A stretch of 64,000 nt of DNA from Cercospora beticola. Taxonomy: Eukaryota; Ascomycota; Dothideomycetes; Mycosphaerellales; Mycosphaerellaceae. A program made the translations under genes and the position numbers. Where the stretch lies: positions 372,001-436,000 of the forward strand of contig NC_088937.1 in assembly GCF_033473495.1 (NCBI RefSeq). The letters are read 5' to 3'. Shown piece by piece: positions 11,979-23,556 of the stretch. The notes beneath the pieces were generated by a model. The model saw only the letters and a list, made by a program, of their open reading frames with translations, was not told the DNA's origin and searched no databases. Numbering within the stretch: the stretch's first letter is position 1; the number at the start of each line of letters is the position of its first letter.

Positions 11979-14177
11979 ATGGCTTCTGCCTTCACTTACA
12001 CTGCGGTGCCTGCCAAAGAGGAAGTACACGTGCATGAAAGTGACCTACGAGCAGCACACGAAGATGATGCGCCAAAGGCGTTGCCACCTTCTCGATGGAA
12101 GACCTGGAAGGCGGGCGTCGCTGCGTCCACAGCCTTGTGCTGCGCTGTACTCATCACCAACATAATTCTCACCGTATTCGCCTTCCAGCAATTCGCGGGC
12201 AGTATGATGGCGGGCATTGGCACAATCTTTCAAGGTTCATGCAACTCCGTAAATGCCTGGTCTACTGGTCTCCACGTTATCATCAACGTCTTGAGCTCCG
12301 CGATGCTTTCGGCGTCGAACTACACCATGCAATCATTGGCAGCTCCAACACGAGCTGAAATCGACAAAGCCCACGCGAACAACGAGTCAGTCGACATTGG
12401 CCTGCTGAGTTTGAGCAACATTATGGGCAAAGTCTCGGCATGGCGGACCTGCGCCATTTGGATACTGGCTCTTACAAGCCTCCCAATTCACCTGCTGTAC
12501 AACTCTGCTATCTTCAAGACGATTGACAATAACGTCTATGGTAAGTCATCGCTTTTCAAAAGCAGTCTCCTGCAGCTTACCACATCATTAGACATCTTTC
12601 TGGCCGAGGAGAACTGGTTGAACGGCGCGCCTTTCACCGCCACTAATCTACTCTCTGATGATGGAGGTCCCGACGGAAGATTATATACCTACAACTCGAG
12701 CGGTCGATACTACCCGTGGGTGAATGAGATGATACGGGACTATGGTCCATCCTACGATTACCTACGGGAGAAACAGAAGTGGTTCAGCGAAAACTTCCGC
12801 AACGGTAGTGCGGTGCAAAGATTCGACAACGCAGATTGTATGGCAAAGTATGGACAGCACTATATCAGCGGTTATGCTGATATCCTGCTCATCACAAGTC
12901 CGTCCCCCGAGCAAGACAACAGGACATTTCTATGGTGGGGTACCATCGACCATGACAGATGGCCAAAAGGCTGGATTGATCGGCGCCGAGAAACGTCTCT
13001 GGATTGGGTCTTTCCGGGTGGAAACGAAGAATGGATTCGGGCTCATCCAGATCGATGGAGCGCAAACAATCGCATCATTGACTACTGCCTCGCCAGGATC
13101 AACGAGCCGAAATGTGAGCTGCAGTTCACGGTCCAAGTTCTGTTCGTGGCCATTGCGTGTAACGCTGCAAAGAGCGTCGTAATGCTCTTTACGTTGTTTC
13201 TGCACCGAGAGGCAATACTGGTCACCATCGGTGATGCGATTGCCAGCTTCTTGAAAACATCTACTACGACAGGGACCAAGCGCGAGGGACGCAAGATCTC
13301 GAAGAAGATACTCCGATGGAGGCATACTTCACCCTTGCATTGGTACTTCACCATCCCACTCTGCCTCGGCGGCATAATCACGGCATCAATCTACCTCCAC
13401 AAAGGCCTTACTTGGACAGGCATCAATAGCTCAACCAGGCCCTCGCTGGCGACGAGTGGCTTCGGCACACTGAATCCCAGCTCTATCATCGGCGCTGGGC
13501 CTGCACAACGCGGCTTCAAAGGTCTCATTGGCTGCATCATCCTAGCCAATGTACCACAATTGATCTGCAGTATCCTTTACATGGCCTACAACGGTCTCTT
13601 CACCTCCATGCTTCTAGGAGCCGAATGGAGTAGCTATTACCTCCGATACAAGCCTCTTCGTGTATCGAGACCAACCGGGCAACAGCGATCGACGTACTAC
13701 CTTCAGCTGCCTCTCCGCTACAGTATCCTCCTCCTCATCGCAAGCACAACTCTCCACTGGCTCATTTCGCAATCTTTCTTCCTCTCCCGGATCGTCGTGT
13801 ACCGTGAAGGTGTCGCCATCGATCCTCCTGGTCAGGAACAAAGTCGCGTCGCGTTTTCTTGTCTTCCTATTCTTATCGTCATCATTTTAGGATCTTTGAT
13901 GATTCTGGTTGCGATTGGTTTTGGGCAAAGGAAATTGAAGATGGGGTCTATGCCTTTCGTCGGGTCGGATTCGAGGAAGATTCAACAAGCATGTATCGCA
14001 ATGAGAGGGGATGAAGGCTTGGAGGAAAAGCCGATTGCGTGGGGGGAGGTTGATGTGGATTTGGAGCAAGATCAGCAGGCGGTGGTGTATGTGGATGGAG
14101 CCGCGCTATCAGAGAGAAAGAAGGTCTGTGGGTTCACGAGCTTACCGGTGAGGGAGCCTGTTGGGAGTGGGAGTTGA
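11979..14177 (+). CDS. DUF6536-family multi-pass membrane protein
   Basis: Fungal membrane protein with the N-terminal DUF6536 domain: TALCCAVLITNIILTVF, then GTIFQGSCNSVNAWSTGLHVIINVLSS, LSASNYTMQSL, and the RTCAIWILALTSLPIHLLYNSAIF helix. Several further helices lie in the C-terminal half (LHWYFTIPLCLGG, LIGCIILANVPQLICSILYM, YSILLLIASTTLHWLISQSFF, LPILIVIILGSLMILVAIGF). The open frame is continuous for 732 codons, but bases 12541-12591 (gtaagt...attag, 51 bases) look like an in-frame intron. Removing it gives NNVY-DIFLAEENWL and a 715-residue protein that fits the family better. Function unknown. Ends in a short cytosolic tail. Confidence 0.82.
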   Translation: MASAFTYTAVPAKEEVHVHESDLRAAHEDDAPKALPPSRWKTWKAGVAASTALCCAVLITNIILTVFAFQQFAGSMMAGIGTIFQGSCNSVNAWSTGLHVIINVLSSAMLSASNYTMQSLAAPTRAEIDKAHANNESVDIGLLSLSNIMGKVSAWRTCAIWILALTSLPIHLLYNSAIFKTIDNNVYGKSSLFKSSLLQLTTSLDIFLAEENWLNGAPFTATNLLSDDGGPDGRLYTYNSSGRYYPWVNEMIRDYGPSYDYLREKQKWFSENFRNGSAVQRFDNADCMAKYGQHYISGYADILLITSPSPEQDNRTFLWWGTIDHDRWPKGWIDRRRETSLDWVFPGGNEEWIRAHPDRWSANNRIIDYCLARINEPKCELQFTVQVLFVAIACNAAKSVVMLFTLFLHREAILVTIGDAIASFLKTSTTTGTKREGRKISKKILRWRHTSPLHWYFTIPLCLGGIITASIYLHKGLTWTGINSSTRPSLATSGFGTLNPSSIIGAGPAQRGFKGLIGCIILANVPQLICSILYMAYNGLFTSMLLGAEWSSYYLRYKPLRVSRPTGQQRSTYYLQLPLRYSILLLIASTTLHWLISQSFFLSRIVVYREGVAIDPPGQEQSRVAFSCLPILIVIILGSLMILVAIGFGQRKLKMGSMPFVGSDSRKIQQACIAMRGDEGLEEKPIAWGEVDVDLEQDQQAVVYVDGAALSERKKVCGFTSLPVREPVGSGS

Positions 14178-15778
14178 GGTGAGCAACAAGATCACAGGGA
14201 AGGACTGCACCGATTCCACACCTTCACCCACCTTTGCCATCAAATGCTGCTGCTGCTGCTCAGACGCGCTCCTTGCAGTCTAGGCATAAGAACCTGAGTG
14301 GGTCATGCAGGTATCGGCACGGGATCTCAGGGGTACTTCATAAAGATATGGGGTGTCGCGACAGCGCGATTCATGCTTGCCTGAATACCCACACGAAAGG
14401 ATGCAAAAATTGGTACCGTACGCCGGCGTCTTCCCTGCGGACGTCATGAACGATACCTGAGTGCCGAGTACCAAACCACAGACCGGCACCGGAATCGGGG
14501 ATTCCAATTTGTCGGTGTCGAGACCTCAAATCTTTGGCTTAAGGCGCAGGGGCTGAACACCAAGAATTTCAAGCTGTCTCACTCGGACCATCGACAAAGC
14601 TTATGGCAAGATCTTGAATGCTTGACTCCTGAGACAAGCCTCGTGCCAGTGCTTCGTATAGACGCCACGAGCAGCATGAGGGACGATACTTTGTACGAAA
14701 ATGTCCACCAAATGACCCACGGTTCACAAAGCGACCGACTGAGCGCGCGACGTCAGTCTGGACCCACTGGGAACTGACTTCAGCTGGGCTTGGGAGCAGC
14801 ACTTCCAACAGAAGAGATGCCCAGGACAGTGGAATCGATATGGTTGCGCTCGACGGCCTTCCGACACTTCAATACCGGACCGACAGAACCATCACGCATA
14901 ATACTCTGACCTGCGTCGCGAACGAAGGTGTTGTTACAAAAAATAGCATTTCGGTACTACCGCAAATAGTGTGCGCCACGTGGGAAGCAAGCTTCGTACC
15001 TGACGATCATGAGATTTCCGAGATCTAGTGATCGGGTGAGGCCCCGGAACACGCCGACTGACTCTGCTCTGCGAACTGCATGGCAATCGGCACTCCAGAT
15101 CCGTTTGGGTCCGCGAATCCGAGCAATTGTTGTGGAGAGCTGGCTCACCAGCACCGGCCAGCCGGCGATGTCTCACCTTATCCACGATATGCTACAGCTT
15201 ATGCAGGAACAGGTGCGAGTCGAGCACCGCGCTAGCTACAACGGCTCACGTTGTGACGCGCAAGCAACGTGGGCAGGCCTTGATATTTCAAAACAGCACC
15301 GAACCACGAAGCCGAGTCGGCCCTGAAGATGGCGCTATTGCTCTTTTGTCTACACGAGTTCCCACTTCATTCCCCTTTTGGAACCTCATGTCTTGAAATG
15401 GCATTCCACTATGACGAATCCGCCTCGCATGGTTTGAACTTACGGTATTTGCCATGGGGCCGACTCCACAGCCTAGTATCACCATTCATCCGCGTGCTTG
15501 CAATGAACGACGCCACTGCAAGGACGTTCGCAGGGGCCCAGTAGTGTTATCGCTGAAAGCTTGCGAAGTAGATCGTGGTCGAGACCTGGAGTCACAACTC
15601 GTCTGTGAGATATAAGAGAGCCGGTAGGCCGCAGGAGAGAAGAGCCCATCTCCATCGAGGACATCGTCACTTTCATTGAGACTGCTATCAGCTCTACTCG
15701 GGCGTCACTCTTTCACCTTCATTTTACATCGGACTTATTGTATTACTCATTTGATCGACACTTCAATCGTCCACAGAC
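14178..15778. other. Long intergenic region
   Basis: No frame with a domain or a consistent intron pattern. A short (GCT)n microsatellite lies at about 14245-14262. The right end holds the promoter of the secreted protein gene. Confidence 0.45.
15611..15620 (+). promoter_or_regulatory. TATA-like box of the secreted Pro/Gly-rich protein gene
   Basis: TATAAGAGAG about 160 bases before the ATG at 15779, followed by a CT-rich leader. Sequence-only call. Confidence 0.35.
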
Positions 15779-17653
15779 ATGCAGCGAGCAGTCATCGCCT
15801 GCGCGGCGCTGGCAGCAGTTGTCTCTGCTAGCCCTGCACCAGTTCCCCAACTCGATGTTGCACAGCTTGCCGCTGCTACTCCAGCACCTTCAGGCCCGGA
15901 CTCAGTAGCACAAGCAGAAGGCTCAGGCACTGCCACTCTCTACACCAGTGTAGCTGTCTCTGGAGTAGCCACAGCCCAAGCTACCGGCCAAGTCAACAAA
16001 CGCGAATACCAGGATAACAGCTACACTCCCTACTACCCTGCTTTGGCGACACACTACACGACCGACCCAGCCTTGGCCGCCTCCAAGACCACTACAGCTG
16101 GCCAGCCTTGCGTCACACAGCCAGAAGCCGGTACATACTGCGGCTTCATCAATCCACTTGACCCTTGCGCTCCTCAGCCGGATGGATACGGTCCTGTGCC
16201 ATCTCCAGATACTCCATCAGCGTTCCTTGCTTATACTGCCCTCCACTCAGCTGCCAATGCTGCTCCTACCACCATTGCTTCGGCAAACAACACACAATAC
16301 AAGCAGGTCTTCAAGGACTTGAATGCTTCTGTCCAAGGCAGCTCGTACCTTCGGCTCTACAGCTTGAAGAGCTATGACGCTGCAAAGTGCGCTTTGATTT
16401 GCGACCAGACAGATCTTTGCACTGCTTTCGTAAGCATAGGCCTTTCATGAATTTGGATGTTTCGACTAACCAATATTCAGAATATCTTTGCTGAACGCGA
16501 CCCATCTTTGAACCCTACCAACAATGATTCTACTTATGATCCTGGATATCCCACAGTATGGGGACAGGACTGCCCGTAAGCATTCTCGTCTTGACTTCGT
16601 CGAACAATGAGGGGCTAACAGATTGTAGTAACCCTCCTTCCATGACTTCTTTCCGTTGCGCTCTCTTCGGTTCAAACATTGACTCCTCGATGGCCACCAA
16701 CACCGGCCAGCCGCGTGAGCAGTTCCAGATCGTCATCACTGCTAGTAATGGTGAGATCTTCGTCAACTCCTACCTTAAATCCCAGCCGTACTGACATGGC
16801 AATTTACAATCAAGGCTACGACAAGACCAATGTGACTGTCCCACCAACTTGTACAGCTCCAAGCTCCGGCGGTCCATCCTCAACTCCAAGCAGCTCTAGC
16901 AACATCCCATCTTCCACTCCAACCGGTCCTAGCGGCGGACCATCTGGCCCTGGCAACAATCCACCACCTCCACCAGGAAACGGCCCTGCTGGTCCCGGCA
17001 AAGGACCAGGCAATGGCCCACTGCCTCCAGGAAACGGACCCGCCGGTCCTGGAAAGGGCCCTGGCAACAACGGTCCTCCTCCTCCACCACCAAAGAACGG
17101 CCCATCACCACCCCCACCAAAGAACGGCCCCTCCCCACCACCAACCAACCAACCCCCACCAGGCTCAAACTGCTGGAACCCACCCGAGAACTGCCACAGC
17201 AAAGGCATCAATGCCCCCAAATACCACATGGGCGGAAAGTTCTTCCCCGGACCATTCAACCCTCAAGTCTGCAGCAACTATGCCCTTTTCCAGAATGCGA
17301 TTAATGCTCAGGCGGGGAAGAGTCAGTGTCAGATGTTTAATGCGTAAGTCCCATCACTACTCCACCTACCGCCACAGGAGTTTTTTGTGTGCTGATCTAA
17401 TGTGTTCTGGTAGACAATACATCCACAAAAACGGCTGGCCATTCGGAACGTACTGTTCCTTGTTCAGCACGTACTTGAATGGTGATAAATATGGTAGTAT
17501 CAGTACGACTTGGAGCGGGAATGATAAGTATGAGTGCAAGCAGTCTTGGACTTACTCTTTCAATGCGGTAAGTACAACTTCGCTCTCGAGAGACTGAAGA
17601 CAATGAGGACGATACACTAACATTTATGATTTTTGATGTAGCGATGGAACTGA
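15779..17653 (+). CDS. Secreted protein with Pro/Gly-rich linker and conserved Cys domains
   Basis: Six exons fit: 15779-16429, 16481-16575, 16629-16750, 16815-17343, 17414-17567, 17642-17653. All frames agree, giving about 520 residues. The signal peptide is MQRAVIACAALAAVVSAS. The first part has paired cysteines (PCVTQPEAGTYCGFINP, KCALICDQTDLCTAF, then NIFAERDPSLNP, QDCPNPPSMTSFRCALFG, FQIVITASNGYDK), a layout known from fungal wall-associated secreted proteins of unknown function. A linker near residues 300-415 repeats GNGPAGPGKGPG and PPPKNGPSPPP. The last 110 residues are a second Cys-containing domain (NCWNPPENCHSKG...CSNYALFQNAINAQ...WSGNDKYECKQSWTYSF) ending in WN. Likely extracellular or wall-bound; no enzyme motif seen. 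Confidence 0.75.
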
Positions 17654-17874
17654 AACATTGACTGGAATTTGACAGTAGATTGAAGGAAAGTGAAAGTTAG
17701 GAGCAAGAATGTACAACAGTCGTGTGTAGGGATGATACAGCCTCGAAATACGCTGCTATTTTTAGCGTCTTTACCAGCTTCTCCCACAATGGGATCTAGA
17801 CTTTTGTACACGAAAGTTAGCGAAACTGCACTTTTGTTTCAAAGTCGTTCACGGTCTTCGACTTATCGAACATC

Positions 17875-20715
17875 TCACTTCCTCCCTTGGCCGCCTTCGA
17901 CAGCCTCTCTCATGCTCTCCAAAGCCTGCTGATACGCCTCTCGGACTCCCTCGTCCGCTCTCGCCATCTTCACCTCCTCGACGCCAACACTTCTCACCAA
18001 AACTTCACTCCTCACAATCTCCTCCTTGAACCAGCCCGCCTGCTTATGCGTAAGCAAAGTCCATGCTTCACCACTTCTCCCCGCCCTCGCGGTACGTCCA
18101 ACACGATGGACATAGTCTGTCAAGCTGCGAGGAACATCATATTGAATGACATGAGTGAACATTCTGCCCATAAAGCCATCTAAGCCACGGCCGGCGCGAT
18201 CGGTGGAGATGATGAGAGCGGGATCGCTGGGTTTCAGTTTGGTGTGGCGAGGTTGGCGTTTGAGAATGGTGGTGATGTAGGGTTTCCAAGACGGAACGAG
18301 GGCCTTGAGAAGGTGGGTGAGTCGGTTGGCAGATTCGGTGCTGGATGTGAAGATGAGGACTGTGGGAGCAGAGGACTTTGAAGGCGTTGTGATCGAAGCT
18401 CCTTGTATAGACAAATCGGTCTCTTTCGGCGTTTTCTTGGTCCGCGTTTCTGTAGGCTCATCACCTGAAGAGGAGTCGCTATCGGAGTCTGACTCCAACG
18501 TGCTGTCTGAGGCGCTAGAGCTGACCGACGAGATATCATCGGTGTCATCGCTGTCAGAATCAGAGGAAGCATCATCAGGGTCGACGGCGTCAGTGGCCTT
18601 GTTCTTTGCTTGCCCAAGGTTAGTTGGGATGTCCTTCAATATCCTTGACTTGAGCAGCTCGATAGCAACCAGCGGCTTCTCGCTACCGTCTCCAACGGGC
18701 ACAACGAATTCTCCAAGATTTTGCGGCAGCTCGAGTTGCTCTCCAGTAATTTGCACGTCTCCGCTAGCATTCGCTCGTTTCGGGTATGCCTCCGCACCAG
18801 AGTCGGCTTGTGTTTCCGCTGCACGCTCGATGACTAACTTGGGGAATCGAAGCTGGAATGCATACTCCACTTTGACATCGGAAGGTATCGTTGCGGACAG
18901 AACAACTTTTCGTAGTCTCGGTGGCCGAGCAGCTAGAGGCTCCTTCCCTGAGTAATCTCTGAAGACGTGCAGCTCCCGACTAGTCTCGCGGTTGAGCAGT
19001 TCGAGGAAACTGCGGTGCTGGTTGTCAAGCATGCGATCAGCTTCATCGAGTACAAGCCATGTCAAATGCTCCAATGTGAAGCCCTGCGTTTCCTCCAAAT
19101 GGTCTTGCAGACGTTGCGGCGTAGTCACAAATATGTTGACGAGAGACTCGTGCGTCGGCACAAAACCTTTCGGCCATGAAGGCTCCAGCATAGTCTCGAT
19201 AAGGTGCTCGGTCCTTGGATCTGGTTGACTTGCCTCAAGCCATGCAGCATACTCCGGAGACCTTTCATCGTCTGGACAATTCTGGGGCTGACCAAGATCC
19301 GCGATGGCCATGTATCGATCGTACTCAGCCGAATCGTAGTATTTGCCTTGCTTCACCAGCTTCCTTTGTTCCTCGCGCAGACTGTGCTTGCTATTCGATT
19401 GTCCCACTTTGATCTTGCTGCCTTTGCCTAAGGACTCGGCGACTGCAGCAACTTGGGTCACCAATTCTTGGGTCGGCACAACAATTACGGCGCTCAATTT
19501 ACCTTGCTGAGCAGGAACAGAAGTAGCGCGACGGAGAGCTTCGGTAATCGGAAGAAGGTAGGAAACCGTCTTACCACTCCCCGTAGGTGCACTTACGACA
19601 ACATCAGGCAAAACCTTCTCTGAGCCTGGCAGATATACTGCACCCGGAACACCAGGAGGCATGAGTAGCGGGACTAATGCTTGTTGTATTGGCAGTGCGC
19701 CCTCGAAGGTGAGCTTCGTTAAGCGGTCACAGGTAAGCGGGTCAAGTTTGAGCTCTGCCCATGGCTTCTTGCCCACTCTCGAATCCACAAGTGTAGGTTT
19801 CCTTAACCAATCAGGCTGCTCAGACTCCTTGTCCGACACGAAGTCATCCGGCGCAGCATCAGGTATCTCAAGCCGATCCACAGTGGCCAGCTCAGGCTTA
19901 TTAGAAGCCTTCTCTGGCTCTTCAGGCACTGGCGATCGCTTTGCTGATTTCTTGAATTTCCCCAGCACAGTGTCATGCTTCTTTGAACGGCGATCTTCGT
20001 CTTTATCAGGCGATTCTCCATCCTGCACGGTCTCGAGACCTCCAGCAATGACAGCCTCTAGCTTGTGTCGTCTCTTCTGTGTCGGTTGAGGGACGCTTTC
20101 AGCTGAAGGATCTTGAGCATCCGAATTTTTTGCTGGCTCACTCTGTTCTGTCTGCGCAGGTACATCTTTCGGAACATCTACACTGACCTCCAATTCTGCT
20201 GCTCCAGCCACCTCCTTTGTATCCACAGGAGCATGCTCATGTTGCGACTCCTGCTCTTTCGGCGCATCAATCTTTCCGGCCACCCGTATTCCTGCTTTCC
20301 GTGCCTGGGCTTCCAATTTGTGTCGCTTCTTCTTGTTTGTGACGTGCGAGAAGTCACCTCGCGCTTCTGCTGCAGCGCGTGTAGCCTTTATTTCTTCCTC
20401 TGTCGGCTGTGGCACAGGTTTTGAGGGAGATCCTTTGCCCTTCGCTGGCTCTAGCTTTTGTGGCTCAGGCTGCTTCGCGGTCTCGACATGCTGTATCGTC
20501 GCTGGGTCTATCCCCTTCTTCCGCAGCTTTTTCGCCTTGCGCTCTGCTACCTCTTCTTCAGACCTTTCTCGCTTGCGCTTCTTCTCACTTTCGAATTCGG
20601 GAATCGGCTTTGATGTCGTCGGCGGAGGTGTAGGGAGCGAGGGTGCCGCTTGAGCAGCCGAAGTGGTCTTTGGCGGTATGTACCGCTTATACAATCCGTT
20701 CATTTTTATGCTCAA
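17875..20715 (-). CDS. DBP6: ATP-dependent RNA helicase Dbp6 (DDX51-type), 60S ribosome biogenesis
   Basis: DEAD-box helicase of the nucleolus acting in early 60S subunit assembly. Single exon, 946 residues. Motifs in order: APTGSGKT (near 378), VVPTQELV, DEADRML (near 556), LSATI (near 607), STDRAGRGLDG and HRVGRTARAGR (near 875). The Dbp6/DDX51 signature is the late, interrupted RecA1 domain and the segment FVVPVGDGSEKPLVAIELLK before RecA2. The first 300 residues are Lys/Glu/Pro-rich low complexity with nuclear-localisation-like clusters (KKRKRERSEEEVAERKAKK). An acidic Ser/Asp stretch splits RecA1 from RecA2, which makes the protein longer than yeast Dbp6. The short 3' gap to the secreted protein gene shows the two genes converge. 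Confidence 0.93.
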   Translation of the reverse strand: MSIKMNGLYKRYIPPKTTSAAQAAPSLPTPPPTTSKPIPEFESEKKRKRERSEEEVAERKAKKLRKKGIDPATIQHVETAKQPEPQKLEPAKGKGSPSKPVPQPTEEEIKATRAAAEARGDFSHVTNKKKRHKLEAQARKAGIRVAGKIDAPKEQESQHEHAPVDTKEVAGAAELEVSVDVPKDVPAQTEQSEPAKNSDAQDPSAESVPQPTQKRRHKLEAVIAGGLETVQDGESPDKDEDRRSKKHDTVLGKFKKSAKRSPVPEEPEKASNKPELATVDRLEIPDAAPDDFVSDKESEQPDWLRKPTLVDSRVGKKPWAELKLDPLTCDRLTKLTFEGALPIQQALVPLLMPPGVPGAVYLPGSEKVLPDVVVSAPTGSGKTVSYLLPITEALRRATSVPAQQGKLSAVIVVPTQELVTQVAAVAESLGKGSKIKVGQSNSKHSLREEQRKLVKQGKYYDSAEYDRYMAIADLGQPQNCPDDERSPEYAAWLEASQPDPRTEHLIETMLEPSWPKGFVPTHESLVNIFVTTPQRLQDHLEETQGFTLEHLTWLVLDEADRMLDNQHRSFLELLNRETSRELHVFRDYSGKEPLAARPPRLRKVVLSATIPSDVKVEYAFQLRFPKLVIERAAETQADSGAEAYPKRANASGDVQITGEQLELPQNLGEFVVPVGDGSEKPLVAIELLKSRILKDIPTNLGQAKNKATDAVDPDDASSDSDSDDTDDISSVSSSASDSTLESDSDSDSSSGDEPTETRTKKTPKETDLSIQGASITTPSKSSAPTVLIFTSSTESANRLTHLLKALVPSWKPYITTILKRQPRHTKLKPSDPALIISTDRAGRGLDGFMGRMFTHVIQYDVPRSLTDYVHRVGRTARAGRSGEAWTLLTHKQAGWFKEEIVRSEVLVRSVGVEEVKMARADEGVREAYQQALESMREAVEGGQGRK

Positions 20716-21041
20716 ACAGAAGTAGCTGGAGACCGAGAGCGAAGAAGTTGCGCTCAGAAAAGGCTGTACGGGATACCGTAGGATAAATCGCGTCCGAACG
20801 GGAGCAAGCGAACGAACCTTAATGCAACAGAACCACTAAGTTACCACCACCACGCCTCCCTTTCTCTGTCAATGTCAAGTACTCAACCTGCCATCGGAGC
20901 TTACCCTTTCTACCAGGTCGCCGCGACGTACTCTACTGGCTCTGACGATGAAACCCCAAGCGCTCCATTCATATCGACACAGCGACAGCGAAGGCCCCCA
21001 TCCCCACTGATCGCGTCTTTGTCGGACGCATTGCCGCCAAG

Positions 21042-22707
21042 ATGCCGTACAATATTGCGTGAGTGCTACCGCGACAAACAAATCTGGTATCGGCTGACAA
21101 CGGGACAGTATGGTCTCGGACTTCTTCTTCCCACAACCAGGAGGAGTCGAAAGCCATATTTACCAACTTTCAAGCGTATACTTGGTGACCGCTCACTTTC
21201 TTCCGCTGCCACAACTAACCGTGATCAGAAACTGATCGATCGTGGGCACAATGTCATTATCATCACCCACGCTTACGACTCTCCAAAGCGCTCAGGCGTA
21301 CGCTACTTGACGAATCGACTCAAGGTCTACCATCTACCGCATTGGGTTGTCTACCGGTCCACAACATTTCCGACAGTCTTCTCGTCATTTCCAATCCTAC
21401 GCCAGATCTTCATTCGGGAGCAGATACAAATCGTACATGGCCATGCTTCTCTCAGCAACCTGTGCCATGAGGCGATACTTCATGCTCGCACTATGGGAAT
21501 GCACACCGTCTTCACAGATCATAGTTTGTTCGGATTCAGCGATGCCGGCAGCATCATGGCCAACAAACTGCTCAAATTCAGCTTGAGTGACGTGGGTCAT
21601 GTCATCTGCGTCAGTCACACCTGCAAAGAGAACACCACACTCCGGGCGTCTCTAAACCCTCTTGCGGTATCGGTAATACCAAACGCTGTTGTTCCCCACG
21701 ATTTTCGACCCTACTCGCCTTCTGAGGCCGAAAACTTCAAGCATCGCAGCAAGAAAGACGTATATCTTCCTCATCCCCCTGATCCAAGCAAGCTTGTTGG
21801 CCCAGGCGACCCCATCACGATTGTTGTGGTATCGCGGCTGTTCTACAATAAGGGCACAGATCTGCTCATCTCCGCAATACCTCTGCTGCTCCGGTTGCAC
21901 CCAAATTTGCGCTTCTTGATTGCTGGAAGTGGGCCAAAGGCAATCGATCTGGAACAGACTCTGGACTCTCTACCGCAACAGCTTGTCTACACACCATCCG
22001 GCCAAGCTCGCGTCATGCTATTGGGTAGCATCCGCCATGAGGAGGTTCGCGACATCATGGTGCGGGGTCATATGTTCCTCAGCACCTCATTGACTGAGGC
22101 ATTCGGCACAGTGCTCGTTGAAGCAGCTTCTTGCGGCCTGATGGTAGTCGCGACTCGAGTCGGTGGTGTCCCGGAAGTCCTTCCCTCGAACATGACTGTC
22201 TTTGTCCTTCCGGAAGTAGAAGATGTGGTACGCGGAGTCACAGATGCAGTAGGCATCCTCACTTCGAAATCTGTGAGGCGCGACAAATTCCACGACTTGG
22301 TCAAAAATATGTACAGCTGGAGCGACATCGCACGTCGAACAGAGCGAGTATACGATCTCATCACAGGCACGCCATCCGCACCAGATAACGAAGGCTACTA
22401 TGATGAGGAGTTCAAGCATTATGGGCTCCCCGCTCAGCATAATATCTCGTTTGCTCTCATGGACAGGCTGAAGAGGTACTACGGCTGCGGAGTCTGGGCT
22501 GGGAAGCTTTTTGTCCTGGTCGCTATTGTCGACTATCTCATCTTCTGCTTCTTGGAGATCATGTATCCGCGCGAGAAGATCGACGTCTGCAAACCATGGC
22601 CAAAAGTCGTCAAGCAAAGTTTCGAGGAAGAGCAGCATGGAGTTGGGAGGTATGGTAGCACGAAGCAGAAGAAGAGATGGAAGGACCCTCTGAGAGATGG
22701 TGGCTGA
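21042..22707 (+). CDS. SPT14: GPI-anchor biosynthesis GlcNAc-transferase catalytic subunit (PIG-A/Spt14/Gpi3)
   Basis: Transfers GlcNAc from UDP-GlcNAc to phosphatidylinositol, the first step of GPI-anchor synthesis, at the ER membrane. The long frame from 20872 is misleading: the true start is ATG 21042 in another frame. Exons 21042-21058, 21109-21175 and 21229-22707 give MPYNIAMVSDFFFPQPGG... and 520 residues. The introns have GTGAGT/CAG and GTATAC/CTAAC/CAG signals. Features: GGVESHIYQL, the GT4 fold with VHGHASLSNLCHEA, HTVFTDHSLFGF, CVSHTCKENTTLRA, the EAFGTVLVEAASCG donor-site motif and a C-terminal anchor helix (KLFVLVAIVDYLIFCFLEIMY). Length is close to other fungal Gpi3 proteins. Divergent from DBP6, with about 330 bases between start codons. 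Confidence 0.92.
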
Positions 22708-23556
22708 CGAACGTTAGAACTGGAATGTGACAGTCTCGAGCTCAACAAAGAACCTCCTTCCCGGACATTTGCAAGCTTGGCGGCACGCATGATGCCGAAG
22801 GGCAGAGACAGAATCCGTCTCTGGTTGTCTCGCGCTCGGCGAAGAGAGTGCTCCTCAAGTATTTCCTGGCTACATGGCTCACATTATGCCAGGAAATGCA
22901 GACGATCGCTGTCTATGGCGCTTCGTTGCCAGTGGAAAGCCTGGCCACTGGATATCTGCAAGCTCTCTGCGATCATGGCGGGCTCGCAGTGGGGAAGTTA
23001 CACCAACCTTCCCCTCAGCCGAACGTGATCACTCCTAGTCCATCTCCAGCATTCGACAAACTTGGGTGCTGACCGGCCAGTTTCATTCCATCGACCGGAC
23101 CCAGCAGGAACGCTCCAAATATACACCTATCACCACAAATTATGCGAATGTGCAAGCACCGGAATGAACGGCAATATTGCATACGAAAGACAAAACGATC
23201 GTCCTCGATTCAGCGGCTGGGTCAGTATGTGCCCGGCTGCCGCCCTGCTATGGAGGGTTAGGCTACAACACTGAAGCAAGCACCATAGTCGGACAACCGC
23301 CTTCACTCGCCATTATGACAGTCACCAGCGCGGATGATTGGTCATGTGACGAGTGTATGCACGGTACTTCACTCGAGGCCACTGGTTAAGGTTCACTGCG
23401 GTACCGTGCCATGCTATCTTTTTTTTTCACGCGCTGTGTACTTCACAACAGTTCTGAACCCTCCCCTGGTCTCCCACTATCGCCCACTGAGATATTGCAC
23501 TTGCAGCTGCGGCGCTCATCATCAGCGTCAGCATATTACCTGCTCCCATCAACAAC
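22708..23556. other. Intergenic region
   Basis: Short frames only, no domain signal. Includes a T9 run near 23421 and the promoter side of the next plus-strand gene. Confidence 0.4.

Noticed and set aside
16816..17259. Minus-strand Gly/Pro-rich frame of 147 codons.
   Set aside because: Antisense shadow of the Pro/Gly-rich linker in the secreted protein gene.
20872..21230. Start of the GPI-transferase gene at ATG 20872 in the long open frame.
   Set aside because: The first 115 residues do not resemble the family. The conserved N-terminus appears only with ATG 21042 and two small introns in other frames.
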